DNA of 64,000 nt. Origin: Plantago ovata. Lineage: Eukaryota; Streptophyta; Magnoliopsida; Lamiales; Plantaginaceae. The stretch is from assembly GCA_028274465.1 (NCBI GenBank), contig CM051455.1:117527547-117591546 (forward strand), in the 5' to 3' direction. Both the position numbers and the translations under genes were made by a program. The notes under the pieces are model-generated. The model had not been told where the DNA came from. It made no database searches and saw nothing but the letters and a program-made list of their open reading frames with translations. Positions 33,288 through 44,165 of the stretch are shown here, one piece after another; the stretch's first letter is position 1, and every line of letters begins with the position of its first letter.

Positions 33288-34756
33288 TGATGATGTCGTT
33301 TTTCACCAATTAAATTTGTTTTAAAAGCCTAAGAACACTTATCACTACACAACCTAGAGTGCAATGGCAAGTTGTCCCCGAGTGTCGTTCTCTCTGGACC
33401 TAACGTGGCTTTGCTTGAGGTTTTTGCAAGTAATTTCAGTCAACGAGTTCAAATGTTGATAGAATCGTTTCCTTTGAACAATAGCAGCGAGAAAACAGAT
33501 TGTTGTAAACAAGTTTAGAAAACGGTTGGTGGTAGAAATCAATTACACATGCATGGGTTACGTATATGCTCACAAGTTCAGTGCGTAGAACCTTCGATCA
33601 AGTCTGCTAAGCAACTCGTCTAGGCAAATTTAAGACACACATCATGAAAGATCACTATCAATACTTTAGAGGTGCTTGTCACCAACACCATTTACCTAGC
33701 ATGCTGCAAATCTCTCACATACAATCCTATAGCTTTCATTGACCAAGAGTTTGTCACTATACTCAATTCGAATATATTTTATAGGCAACTAAGAATCATA
33801 TGAAGGGATTTGCAGCAAGATTGAATCACAATCTCATGTAAGCATAAACATAACCCATAGCATGCATATTCTACATTCTACCACCAACACAAAAGATTTA
33901 GCTACTCATATTCATCAACATAGACATCAATTCATATGAATAATAATCAGAATACATCATATCAAACTACAAGACAAGAGAGTGATACAAGTTACCACCA
34001 AAGCTGTCACTAATCGGTGGAAATCAAAGAAAACCTCTCCGTAGATGATTACAAAGGATGAATCCCAATCAAAACCTTGAATCCCAAGCTAAAATACAAA
34101 GAAATCTGAATATTCTCTGAGTTTGGGGCTTAGGAGCTCTCCAAAACCACGTTACAGTTCAAAAGATATTCAAAAAATAATCAAAGATCAGATCTAAGAA
34201 GGAAAATCCGAAAACGTAACCGCTGCCAAGCGGACCGCTTGGAGAAGCCAAGCGGAGCGCTTGGCAAGCGAAGCGCTTCGGGCACTCCAAGCGCTTCGCT
34301 TGGCTTCTGTGCCAAAGCTCCTGGAAATTGAAGCGAAGCGCTTCGGGCACTCCAAGCGCTTCGCTTGGCTTCTGTGCCAAAGCTCCTGGAATTTGAAGCG
34401 GAGCGCTTCACTATTCCAGGCGCTTAGCTTGGCTCCTGGGCAGATTTTTGTCTTCAAACTCAATCTTTTTGCCCTCGCATGGCCCTCGGGTGCCTTGGAC
34501 TCATCCTTCTCGATGCTTATTGATACTCAAACACTTACGAACAAGCCACGGAGATTGGGGAACTTCAACGGGGCCATCTTTTCCATCAAAAAGGCTCGTT
34601 TTTAGCTCCAAAAACGCCGTTTCGTACCTAAGTGCCTGAAAATGCAGAAAACACAAAACGTGATACTATTCTACAAAACTAACCAAAAAACAAGGCTAGA
34701 AGATAGCAAAAGAAGGTAAAAAAGACAAGATGAACGCGTCAAAAATACGTTCATTA
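33288..34756 (-). repeat. 5' LTR of element B (1469 bp)
   Basis: It is 64 bp longer than B's 3' LTR because an ~80 bp unit of the palindrome cluster is duplicated (34285-34400). The outermost dinucleotide is TA instead of CA (34755-34756). CTATT follows at 34757. Confidence 0.92.
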
Positions 34757-34761
34757 CTATT

Positions 34762-35026
34762 CACACGAACCTTGCAGTCCTTGTGATAGATTGCTGACGT
34801 AATAATTGTTTCTATCCGTTCGGTGGTGCATGAATAGGCATAGGAGTCCTTACTCCAGGTGGATTCTCGCTCCTCCTTTTGGATAAACCGCGACGTTGTT
34901 GCAAGAGCCCGTGGCTCGAACGCACCTCTAACGAGATCACTCTCCTTGACATGGTTGTAATCGATCCCCCTCCAATACTTCATAGTAGTCAAACGGGAGT
35001 GCTTCTCTCCCTTTGTGACATAGTTC
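34762..35026 (-). pseudogene. Possible accessory exon of element A, split by B (continues 16739-16608)
   Basis: On minus, a textbook acceptor (TACTAACTGCTGTTTGTAG) precedes 35026. An open frame with NYVTKGEKHSRLTTMKYW and FIQKEERESTWSKDSYAY then runs to the B insertion. With one CTATT copy removed it continues in frame for about 44 codons to TAA at 16608-16610. Its position after the protease and before the polypurine tract matches the env-like gene of B, and the upstream intron-like segment resembles B's, but the protein does not. I do not recognise it. It may be a captured gene piece or a chance frame. Confidence 0.35.
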
Positions 35027-36122
35027 CTACAAACAGCAGTTAGTACCTCGTATGACATAAAACTAACTCATGCATATGCTAATGTAAGAGCAAACACACG
35101 AGTGATAAAATCAACAATCGAACTCCGCAAATCCGTCATGTCTAATCTAGCTACTAACATGCAACACACCAAAATAATTTCGATATGTACATATCGCATT
35201 ACGCTCGTGCTAGACAACCAATAACCTAATAGTAAGACTCAATTCATACCATAGTAGCGAAAAATTCTAGCATCATAAATCCTCATACCCAACAATTATG
35301 CATTCTACCATCATATCCATCATCATTACATCAGTAAACACAATCATATGTATGGAATCGAAGAAAAAGATACATTGCATAACAAGATAAAAACATATAG
35401 TAGCAAAATTACCAAATCAACAATCCAAGCATAATTGAGCATGCAATTGATAGTAAATAACGCTTCTAATCACAAAAACAACCTACCCATACATCATGTA
35501 AGCCTAATTGAAGCTCAAATCAGAAAACCCCCAAATTGAAAAATTAGGGTTCATGTGAAGATACCTGAGATCTGGAAAACGAATGCACAAGAGTGAAAGT
35601 TGTTCGGATGAAAAGAAAGAGCACGTAATGGGCTTCGATTGAAGCTATAGAACACAAAATTTGGTGGAAGATTGAAGATTTTATGAAGGATTGAAGTATT
35701 TTCGCGTTTTTTGGATTTTGGGGAGTAAGAAGGGTAAATAGATGAAGAAAATGAGGAGAAAGGGGGTTTTTCGCGTTTTTGATTCTGCAGAATCCGCGGG
35801 GCGAGTCGCCCCGGGTGCGGGGCGAATCGCCCCACATACGGGGCGATTCACCCCCCACCTCCTGAGGTGGGGAGACGAAACTTTTGAAAAAACGAGGTTT
35901 TTTAATCCCTGAAAACCATTTTACTCATAAAACTACTCGAAAAAGTTCACTCAAACACAAACATAAGCACATACGACACAGAGACGAACAAATTCACATA
36001 AGAAAAGCAAATTGTTCAAGTATGAATGCATGCAAAAAAGCAGTAAAAAAGCGATAAAAACTCCGGGTTGCCTCCCGGATAGCGCCATTGTTTATAGTCT
36101 TTGACTCGACTCCTTCTTGCGC
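35027..36122 (-). other. Element A leader/intron of accessory region, palindromes
   Basis: On minus: a TATAAAC string (about 36090), a GGGGCGA/TCGCCCC palindrome cluster (35795-35860), a CT-rich leader-like stretch, a donor-like CTCAG|GTATC (near 35568), an AT-rich intron-like stretch, and the acceptor at 35027. No confident protein. Confidence 0.5.
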
Positions 36123-38257
36123 CTAGCTCTTCTTCTTGAGGGTACTAGACTTCCCCTTCATGGATCTTCGCCTCATGCCACGAACCTGTGAATAAGAATG
36201 AACATAGACAGCAAGACCACAGTAGTTAATAGTGTGAGAAGCATTGAAGTGATCGGGCGGGTCAGATATGGCTCGCAACACATGTCGCTTGCCATCCACC
36301 TCAATGGTGCAAGTCCTTCGGTAGATGTCTATCACGGAGCGTAGTTTGGTCAAGAACGTTCGCCCCAAGAGAACGACATCCCCCATCCCAGGTGTAGACC
36401 CGGCATAAATACAAAATTGGTGTATACAGAAGCTTCACCAATCTTAACCAATACGTTCTTCACAACGCCTTCGGGTCTCACAAAGGATCCATACGCCAAT
36501 TGCACAATAGCCTTATGCTTTGATAGTTTCCCAAGGCTACTCTTCTAAAACACATTCATTGGGAGCACATTAGAGTAGGATCCCGTGTCTAGTGTGGCAC
36601 GGACATCTTCAAGTTCACCAATCCCGACCTTAACATCGAAACTTTGAGGGAGTGGCTCGGGATCCTCTTGCTCCTCTTCACTCTCGTCAGAACCAAGGTC
36701 CTTCTCTTCTTCCTTGGCCAGTGGGGGTTCTTCCCCCTTGCAACACTCGCACTTAGCAACCTTCTTGATGGTGATTTTGACAGGTAGATCACCCACCAGG
36801 GTAATGGACATCGACTTCTCAGTGTTGCTAGGCAGCTTGCTTTGCTCCCTACTTGCTCCTCGTTCGATCAACTCTTGCATCTTTTGATGGGCAAGCCTAG
36901 TGCTCTCTTCCAATCGATCAAGCCTTGCCCTAGTCTTCTCAGAATCTTCTTCATAACGTTTGAGAAAACTTTGGGTGTGATCAACCATCTTTTGCAAGTT
37001 CTCCATCAGTAGAGCTGTCTTCGACTTCGGTTGCTCTTTTGGTGCGGGATTTTCGCAGTGGTCATTACCATAGTTAAGCCTACTACGGTCTTGGTTAGGT
37101 CCATAAGTTTGGCTAGCCGGTGCATATCCTTGATTGTTTCGGAACCCTCTTCTCCAAAATCCACCTCGAGGATTCCTACCGTCTTGACCATAGCTAGCTT
37201 CTTGAGTACCAAATTCCATAGCAAAAGATTCCTCTTCGCCTCCTTGAACCCAGTTGCCATCATCATATGCAAGCTCCGATCTACACATATGAGCCCCATG
37301 CCCATAGTTCTTGCATATTCGGCAAACCTCGTTTGACATAGTTGTTCCAGTGGCGCTCTTGAGGACTTGTTTCAATTCGTTGGTAAAGCACTCGAATTTA
37401 TCACCATTCCCCCTATACATAGGGGCTTCTTGAGTAGGTGGAGCTTCAGGTCCACGTCTCCTAACCATTGCCCTTGGGTCCTTGAACTGCGAACCCTTAG
37501 CAAGCCTTTCGAAAACTGCCCAGACGGCTTCCACAGTTTCCTCCCAAATATTTCCACGACATTCGAAGGTTAGTCCATTTTAGAAGTGTTGGACTAGATC
37601 AGAAAGCTCAAAACCATGGTGAGGGCACTTGTTCATGAGGTCTTGGAACCTCTCAAACGCGGTGTAGATGGTCTCATCATAGTCTTGTTTGAATCCAGTG
37701 ATTTGCGCCTTAAGCGCGGTAGTCAAGGTGTGAGGGAAGTATTTTTCCATGAAAGCTGAAAAAACCTTCTCCCAAGTGTCCAGCGAGCCTGCTGGTAGAG
37801 AACTCAACCATGACTTGGCTCTGTCGCCAAGCCCCATAGCAAAAACCTTCATCCTCAACTCATCCGTTGTTATTTCAGCTCCGGGTCGTGGGAGTTGGTT
37901 GACGAAATCATCGATATCGTGCAGGTACCCCATCACATCTTCCCTTGCTAATCCATAGAACCTCGGAAGTTGTTGGAACGCGTGGTTCTCGATTTCCAGA
38001 TCACGAGTTGCAGATGAAAGAACAATCGTCGGTCCCCTCATACGATCCTTGGAGGGTTGAACCCATGCTTTCAGTGGTCTAGCTTCTGCCATTCCGTCGA
38101 TTTCCTTGAAAAGACTGTGTAGAGATTCAGAGAAATCGGTTTCCTCTATTTCCTCTAGTTCACGCCTTTGAAGTAGTCGCCTTCTTTGGTGGTAGACTCT
38201 GTCGATCTCAGCAATTGAATCAGCAAGCGGTGTTCCTCTAGATCGTGTATGTGGCAT
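36123..38257 (-). pseudogene. gag: Element A Gag and protease
   Basis: The ATG at 38257 (MPHTRSRGTP) opens an Athila-type Gag with NHAFQQLPRFYGLAREDV and LRMKVFAMGLGDRAKSWL. A TAA (37580-37582) interrupts the frame, which continues into a CCHC knuckle (CRICKNYGHGAHMC, canonical Gly-His) and LIERGASREQSK. The protease shows ATLDTGSYSNVLPMNVF (catalytic DTG), a stop at 36545, and after a frameshift near 36390 VVLLGRTFLTKL. It ends at 36123 with a Lys/Ser-rich tail. No RT or integrase follows, so the element supplies structural proteins only. Confidence 0.85.
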
Positions 38258-38382
38258 ACACTATCTGTAACAAACTAGGAAAGGAGTATCATAGAGAGAT
38301 TAAATAGGAAAACTAAAAACTACTGGAACTAGGAATTGAATGCTGAAAATATAAATAAGCTAAACAGAAAAAAGGAGTATAG

Positions 38383-38400
38383 TCCCTGGCAACGGCGCCA
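38383..38400 (-). promoter_or_regulatory. Primer binding site of element A
   Basis: On minus TGGCGCCGTTGCCAGGGA lies three bases inside the LTR end. It differs by one base from the PBS of B and C. Confidence 0.9.
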
Positions 38401-38403
38401 ATT

Positions 38404-39577
38404 TGATGAACTGGTTAGAACTTGTCAGATTCTAGTTAATCAAATAAATTTGTATTTAGCCAAAGGCAATTCACAACTACAACGAAAACCGTAGTGTGGC
38501 AGTAGAATAACCTCGAGTGTCGATCTCTAAGGACTATAACTAGCTTTATCTAATCTAACTTAAGAATATAAAATCAACAGATGACTTAGCAAAGGTTTTT
38601 CTTAACAGATAATGGAGATTGGTGATAATATGGTCATTCAAAGCATAGCAGGTTAATAATCATGCATAAATTCCCCGGTTTTGCATAGAGATCTTTGATC
38701 AATGAATTGTCCAGTTGTGTTCCGTAATTATTCAACACTACGAAGATAGAGATTTAGATAGACCAAAGAAATAAAGCAATAACTCAAAGTATAATGCGCG
38801 ATATAGCCATTAGCATAATTATTAACCCTTCGCTAAGAAATCACATACTATCACCAACGAGAAGTTTAGCTACTCATAGATGTCATGCAATCAACAGAAA
38901 TCATACCACGAATGAATGAAAACATGATGAAAGATATATAAATATAAATAGAAAAACTGTAAGATACAATGTTACCGAAGATTGTCAATCTCCGAAGAAT
39001 CGCGATCTTACAAGCTCCAAAACGCTAAGAAAAAGTATCTCCTATGCTAAGAATCCCCAGAACAGGCTCTGGAGAATTCCTACCTAAAACTAATGAGAAA
39101 GGTGAGAGAAAAAGTCTGGAATAGTATGAAAAACGGAGAAAACTGAGCAACTATATATAGACATTCGGCAGGTGTGGGGCGAAGGGCCCCACACACCGGG
39201 CGATTCGCCCCACGTCCCGGGCGACTCGCCCGGGAGGTTTTTTCGGCTGAAAACACGTTTTTGGATATCTTTTCCTTTTCGGACTCGGTTTTTGCCTTCT
39301 AGTGACCTTTTAGCCTTGAGATTCGACCCCTAGACTTCAAATCCTATCCGGAATCTTTGAGATACTCCAAATAGGCCTTCGGAACACCAATTCCTTGTCT
39401 ACTTCAATATAATTGCCCAGAAAACCTCGTTTTTCACCCAAAACCTGTAAAATACAAACTAATGGGAAACGTGACACTATTCTAATAAAATGCACTAAAA
39501 TATAGATAAATTAACATAGAGGATAGCTAATATAGGTGAAAAAGACTCAAATGAAAGTGTAAAATACACGTTCATCA
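38404..39577 (-). repeat. 5' LTR of element A (1174 bp)
   Basis: TGATGAACTGG to CGTTCATCA, followed by GTTTG (39578-39582). Palindrome cluster at 39170-39240, next to CTATATATAG. Confidence 0.93.
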
Positions 39578-39582
39578 GTTTG

Positions 39583-40030
39583 TAAACCAATACATAATTG
39601 AGTATTGCACTTCAAAAGGCATACAACACCAGTTATCCTCAATAAGGACACCACAACAAAACGGTGTTGCTGAAAGGAAGCATCGCACCCTAAAAGAAGC
39701 CGCAAGAACAATGCTTGCTGACACCGAAATAAGTGAGGCTTACTGGGTTGAAGCGATTAATACCGCCTGTTACACTCAAAACAGATGTCTGATTACTAAG
39801 GAATACAACAAAACTCCGTATGAGTTGTTTGTTGGAAGACCTCCTAATATCACTCATCTAAGAGTATTTGGTTGTAAGTGTTTCGTTCTTAATAACGGTA
39901 GAGAATACCTAAGAACATTTCAACCAAAGGTAGAAGAAGCGATATTTCTTGGTTACTCCTTGCATAGTAAAGCTTATAGAGTTTACAACAAAAAAGCACA
40001 AAAGATCGAAGAATCAGTGCATGTTGTATT
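39583..40030 (+). pseudogene. pol: Sirevirus integrase C-terminal half
   Basis: It resumes the integrase cut at 13397. The third catalytic residue (E) lies in QNGVAERKHRTLKEAART. Typical copia landmarks follow: YWVEAINTACYTQNRCL, KTPYELFVGRPPNITHLRVFG and EEAIFLGYSLHSKAYRV. The frame reaches ESVHVVF, where the solo LTR interrupts (GTATT at 40026-40030 is its duplicated target). Confidence 0.88.
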
Positions 40031-41111
40031 TGATAGTGTATATGTCCTAGAGACAGCCTTTACTAAGGGCATGGTGCCCTTATAGAGGGCATATATGTAC
40101 TATTACACAGGTCAACGTAATATAATATATGTTTGTTCCATTTTACTATTGGGTATCGCTTTCATATTTATATTACACCAGGCTGCAGCATGTCATATCT
40201 TTATTACTGTCTGTATTTAAATTAAACATGTCCCCTCGGATAGATGACCGATCACACAGTTAGTGGGAGCTATGTGAGTTATCATCTATCCCAAACTCTC
40301 CCTAGTCGTGGTTCATCTCGGATGTGGGGGTCTGAATGAACCTGACAAGACTAGTATGCGTGGAGGTTATACTTGTTGGAGCAAGTGTGAGCCGATCCCA
40401 CGGCCACGGAACGGATTGTTGGACAATCAAGGAACGTTCCCATAACTGCGCATAGTTGTTCGAAGAAGCTTTATCGAACAATGGAAGTACCCACCGGACA
40501 CTCCCATCGATGTATACTCTACACCGACGTGTCTATGGGAACCGGTGAGTTGTCGAAGTGATGCCATTCGTCCTTTGTACTTGCAGGACTTTATCATCAT
40601 ATTTGTTGCCCCATATCCTTGGTGGACCCGTCGATGTCAGCTCTGAATAAGCAGCTGACCTAAGACACGATCCAGGATTATGGCTAAATACAAATGGGGG
40701 TGATAAGTGATTCTGTGAAGGATGCATCTCTCAAGTGTAGCACTGCTCATAGTCTGCATAGTTGTGTTGGTAAAGTCACTGGCCAGTGCAAATGATATAT
40801 TATGATGGTCATAAGTATATCTTAACCAAGCAACTCCCTGAGACGCCCGTGGATGTATTATTGGGATAGACACTTCATCGATCCTAGATACATTCGAGCA
40901 AGTCAGATGAAGGTACCGCGTTGAGCGCAACAGGCTTCGCAACGAAAGGGTTAGCTTTGAGAAACCTCTCAAACGTCCTCACGTATTAATATTGCAAATG
41001 GAACCGTCAAGGAATTCCATGTTACCTAGTCTAGGACTTGCTTAATACGGTGAGGCCCTATGGGTCACACTATGTGGTGATTCAGTCTATCAGAATATCC
41101 TTGAAGATGGA

Positions 41112-41320
41112 ATCGCAATTAATTTGGAATTAATTGTGATTGATGGATTATAATTAATTTGGAATTGATTATAATATTTGGTGGCTCAATTAATGATTTG
41201 GAATTATTAATTGAATTGGCTAATTAATTGTATTTTATGTAAATACAATTAAAGATTATATTTTAGAAATATAATTGGAGGTTCGATTAGAAAGGATATG
41301 TTAATTTAGAATTGACATAT
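41112..41320 (+). repeat. Six consecutive AT-rich hairpins in U3 of the E LTR
   Basis: Stem-loops at 41112-41140, 41147-41175, 41187-41213, 41224-41252, 41255-41275 and 41296-41320. Five have a three-base loop TGG or TAG and stems of 9-13 bp (e.g. ATTATATTT-TAG-AAATATAAT). In copy E1 the single imperfection in hairpins 1, 2, 3 and 6 is a G-U wobble in the sense strand. The same block recurs at about 46465-46650 and 49345-49555. It lies upstream of the TATA box, hence in the 3' end of element RNA. Confidence 0.85.
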
Positions 41321-41612
41321 GCACTTGGGCAAAATCTACTTGGAGTTTGGATTGCCTTAGAAATATAAGTGGGTCCCAAAAGTGGGACCCACCTCCCGTA
41401 GGACTAGGCGCGCGCGCGCGTGGCTGGGTAGGGGAAGGAGTTCGACTCCTTCCTCTATTAGAAGTCCAAGGGATAAGTTAGATTTTCCTGATTGAGTTTT
41501 AATTTGATTGGGAATGAATCTAGACTTGATATTGGTTTCCTTGTGCGATAAGAATTAGATTCTTATTCCTTTACGAAGTCTAATTGCTTATGCTTTAGGC
41601 TTCTATAGACTA

Positions 41613-41622
41613 CTATATATAG
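41613..41622 (+). promoter_or_regulatory. TATA box of E1 LTR
   Basis: CTATATATAG lies in the second half of the LTR, before a leader that enters the CT-rich segment at 41710. Confidence 0.55.
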
Positions 41623-42105
41623 TAGACTATTAGGGAGCTTTACACATAGTTTCAGACTTTAATAGTTTTGAACACAGTTATTCTACCCAGTTTTCTTAGA
41701 GAAAATAAAAGCTCTCCCCTCCTCCTCTTAGCCTCACGCGCGCGCACCACCACCCGGAGGAATTGCCGCCCCGTCTTCTTGGTCACATAAAGAATATCCT
41801 AGCATTCTTCCGATAGGTTGTTCATCCGTGGATACCAAGGTTGAGGTTCTAGGAGCTGGAAACTAACTCTTATTGTCTTGCAGATATAAGGAGCATTGTA
41901 GATATCTTCGACTTCGACGAAGGAGAAGATACACCGGAATATTACGAAGACTTGGAAGCTGCTTTGGAAATAAGGTTAGTCTTCTAATTGACGTGTTTAT
42001 ATATATACGACATATGCATAATCAATTAACCTGTATGTTAAGAAAATTTTTGAAATTCCGCTGCGTACCCTAGGGGTAACTCTGACCGTATTTTCTTACA
42101 GTATT

Positions 42106-44165
42106 CTAAGAAAAGACACAAGGAGTGCCTGCTGAAGAAGAAATATCAGAATGTATGAAAAAGCTAATCATACATGAGCAAAGAACTGAATCTGATGCTA
42201 AGCAAATCAAGTCAATTGAACTAAATGATGATTCTGACAATGACTCTGCTCCCCCAAGTCATGACAAGATAAATATAGTTCATGACAAAGAATTTCCAGC
42301 AAAAGACGCAGTTGCTCCGGATGTTGCTGAAACTACGCAACCTCCCGTGCCTGCTGATGAGTTACCACAATCTAGCAATGCTGAACAAGTAGTTGTTGAT
42401 GAACCAATCTCAGCAGAGACAGAAAATACGAGTAGTACTGAACAAGTACATGCTGATGAGCAAACGTATCCAGATCCAAAGAGCAGAAAGCCTGTTAACA
42501 AATGGATTAGAGATCATCTCGCTACGGATATGATTGGTGATATTGACAAACGCCAAGTGACTAGATCCAAAGTTTCTGCTACTCATGGACTTGCTGAAGA
42601 AGCAAATGTCGTAGAAGTAGAATCTTTGTTCTCTTGCTTTGTTTCAGAAATTGAACCCAAGACCATAGAAGAAGCTCTAAAGCATTCTGAATGGATCAAG
42701 GCAATGCAAGAAGAACTGGATCAATTTGAAAGGAACAAAGTCTGGAAACTTGTACCTCTTGCTGAAGGCAAGAAAGCTATTGGTACAAAGTGGGTGTTCA
42801 GAAACAAGCTGAGTGAGTCTGGTGAAGTAACAAGAAACAAAACACGTTTAGTTGCTCAAGGTTACTGTTAGACTGAAGGATTGGACTATGATGAGTCTTA
42901 TGCACCAGTTGCAAGATTGGATGCAATTAGACTTTTCTTGGCCTTTGCTGCTCACAATGACTTGATTGTTTATCAAATGGATGTTAAAAGTGCATTCTTG
43001 AATGGTGAACTTGCTGAAGAAGTCTACTTAGAACAACCCCCTGGCTTTGAACTTCCCTCAGAAACCAAGATGGTATACAAGCTTCAGAAAGCTGTATATG
43101 GTCTAAAGCAAGCACCAATAGCTTGGTATGATATCTTGGCCAAGTTCTTGCTGGATAATGGTTTCAAGAAAGGTGAAGTTGACAAAACCTTGTTTACTAT
43201 GAACCATGATGGTAAAATACTCTTAGTTCAGATTTATGTGGTTGACATAATATTTGGATCTAAGGACAAGCAACTTTGTGATGATTTTGCCAAGCTCATG
43301 ACAAATAAATTTGAAATGAGTATGATGGGAAAATTGAATTATTTCCTAGGATTGCAAGTCAAGCAACTCAAAGATGGAATATTCATAAATCAAGCAAAGT
43401 ATGCGAAAGAAATGCTCATAAAGTTTAGGATCAAAGAGGAAGAAAAACCTGAAAAGATCCCTATGAGTGTTGGTACCAAATTGGGTTTTACTAAAGAAGA
43501 TAAAAGTGTTGAACACAAGTATAGGAAGCTCATTGGTTCCTTGTTGTATTTAACAGCAAGTAGACCTGACATTCAGTATGCTGCTTGTGTGTGTGCAAGA
43601 TTCCAATCTGATCCAAGAGAATCACACTACAAAAAGGCACTTAAGATACTGAAATATATCAAAGGTACAGTCAATGTTGGATTATGGTATCCTAAAGATT
43701 CTTGACTTGAATTGGTTGGCTATTCTGATGTTGATCATGGAGGATCAACTCTTGATAGAAAAAGTACCTGTGGAACTTGTCAGTTTTGGGTACTAGATTA
43801 ATATAATGGTTCAGCAAGAAGCAAACCTGTGTTGCCAATTCATCTACTGAATCTGAGTACATTGCGGCTGGTTGTTGCACAGCTCAAATCCTATGGATTC
43901 AGCAACAATTAAGAGATTATGGTATTTCTGCAAAGAAAACACCAATCTTTTGTGATAATACAAGTGCTATTGCTATCACGCAAAATCCTAAGTTTCACTC
44001 AAGGACTAAGCACATTGATATTAGACATCATTTCATTAGAGATCATGTGGAAAAAGGAGATATTGAGGTTGTAAAAGTGGGTACTGATGATCAACTTGCT
44101 GACATCTTTACCAAGCCCCTACCAGATAAAGATTCACAATGCTAAGGTATAACCTTGGATTGATT
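42106..44165 (+). pseudogene. pol: Sirevirus reverse transcriptase and RNase H, disabled
   Basis: A 42106-42620 linker leads into the copia RT (KTIEEALKHSEWIKAMQEEL, AIGTKWVFRNKLSESGE). After TAG at 42869-42871 (probably from CAG) it continues [31 protein letters not shown] and [12 protein letters not shown]. The catalytic YVDD reads YVVD (near 43240), so one active-site Asp is lost. The lineage-typical [19 protein letters not shown] points to SIRE. A TGA at 43703 and a frameshift near 43795 break RNase H (SSTESEYIAAGCCTAQILWI, FCDNTSAIAITQNP, DQLADIFTKPLPD), which ends about 44165. The RT cannot be active. Confidence 0.88.

Larger units (their letters stand above)
16745..34756 (-). mobile_element. 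Element B: Athila-type Ty3/gypsy element with env-like ORF, split by C
   Basis: LTRs at 16745-18149 and 33288-34756 (TGATGATGTCG to CGTTCATCA; the right one ends TTA). CTATT duplications lie at 16740-16744 and 34757-34761. PBS and gag lie at the right end on minus, and an env-like ORF and polypurine tract at the left, so the 5' LTR is the right one. The whole protease-RT-integrase section is gone. Element C of the same family lies at 22091-32393, and the right C/B junction is a rearrangement, so B lost its pol there. Confidence 0.85.
13398..39577 (-). mobile_element. Element A: Athila-like gag-protease-only Ty3/gypsy element, split by B
   Basis: LTRs at 13398-14625 and 38404-39577 start TGATGAACTGG and end CGTTCATCA on plus. 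GTTTG is duplicated on both sides (13393-13397, 39578-39582). The TGGCGCC-type PBS beside the right LTR and gag on minus show that the right LTR is the 5' one. Own internal sequence is only ~5.7 kb (14626-16744 and 34762-38403), with gag and protease but no RT, RNase H or integrase. It is therefore non-autonomous and presumably used a sibling's pol. Element B is inserted with a CTATT duplication. Confidence 0.88.
40031..42100 (+). mobile_element. E1: solo LTR of a copia family (Angela/Tork-type), 2070 bp
   Basis: It starts TGATAGTGTATATGTCC and ends TTTTCTTACA, flanked by perfect GTATT duplications (40026-40030, 42101-42105), with no internal region. This is the signature of unequal recombination between the two LTRs of one insertion. 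Two further copies in reverse orientation (45697-47754, 48604-50138) confirm the ends. Inside: six hairpins (41112-41320), a CG dinucleotide run (41408-41421), a TATA box (41613-41622) and a CT-rich leader. Confidence 0.9.

Noticed and set aside
40533-40972. Short frames in E LTRs (also 46718-46921, 49616-49951)
   Set aside because: Same LTR sequence gives broken, inconsistent frames in the three copies, so it is non-coding.
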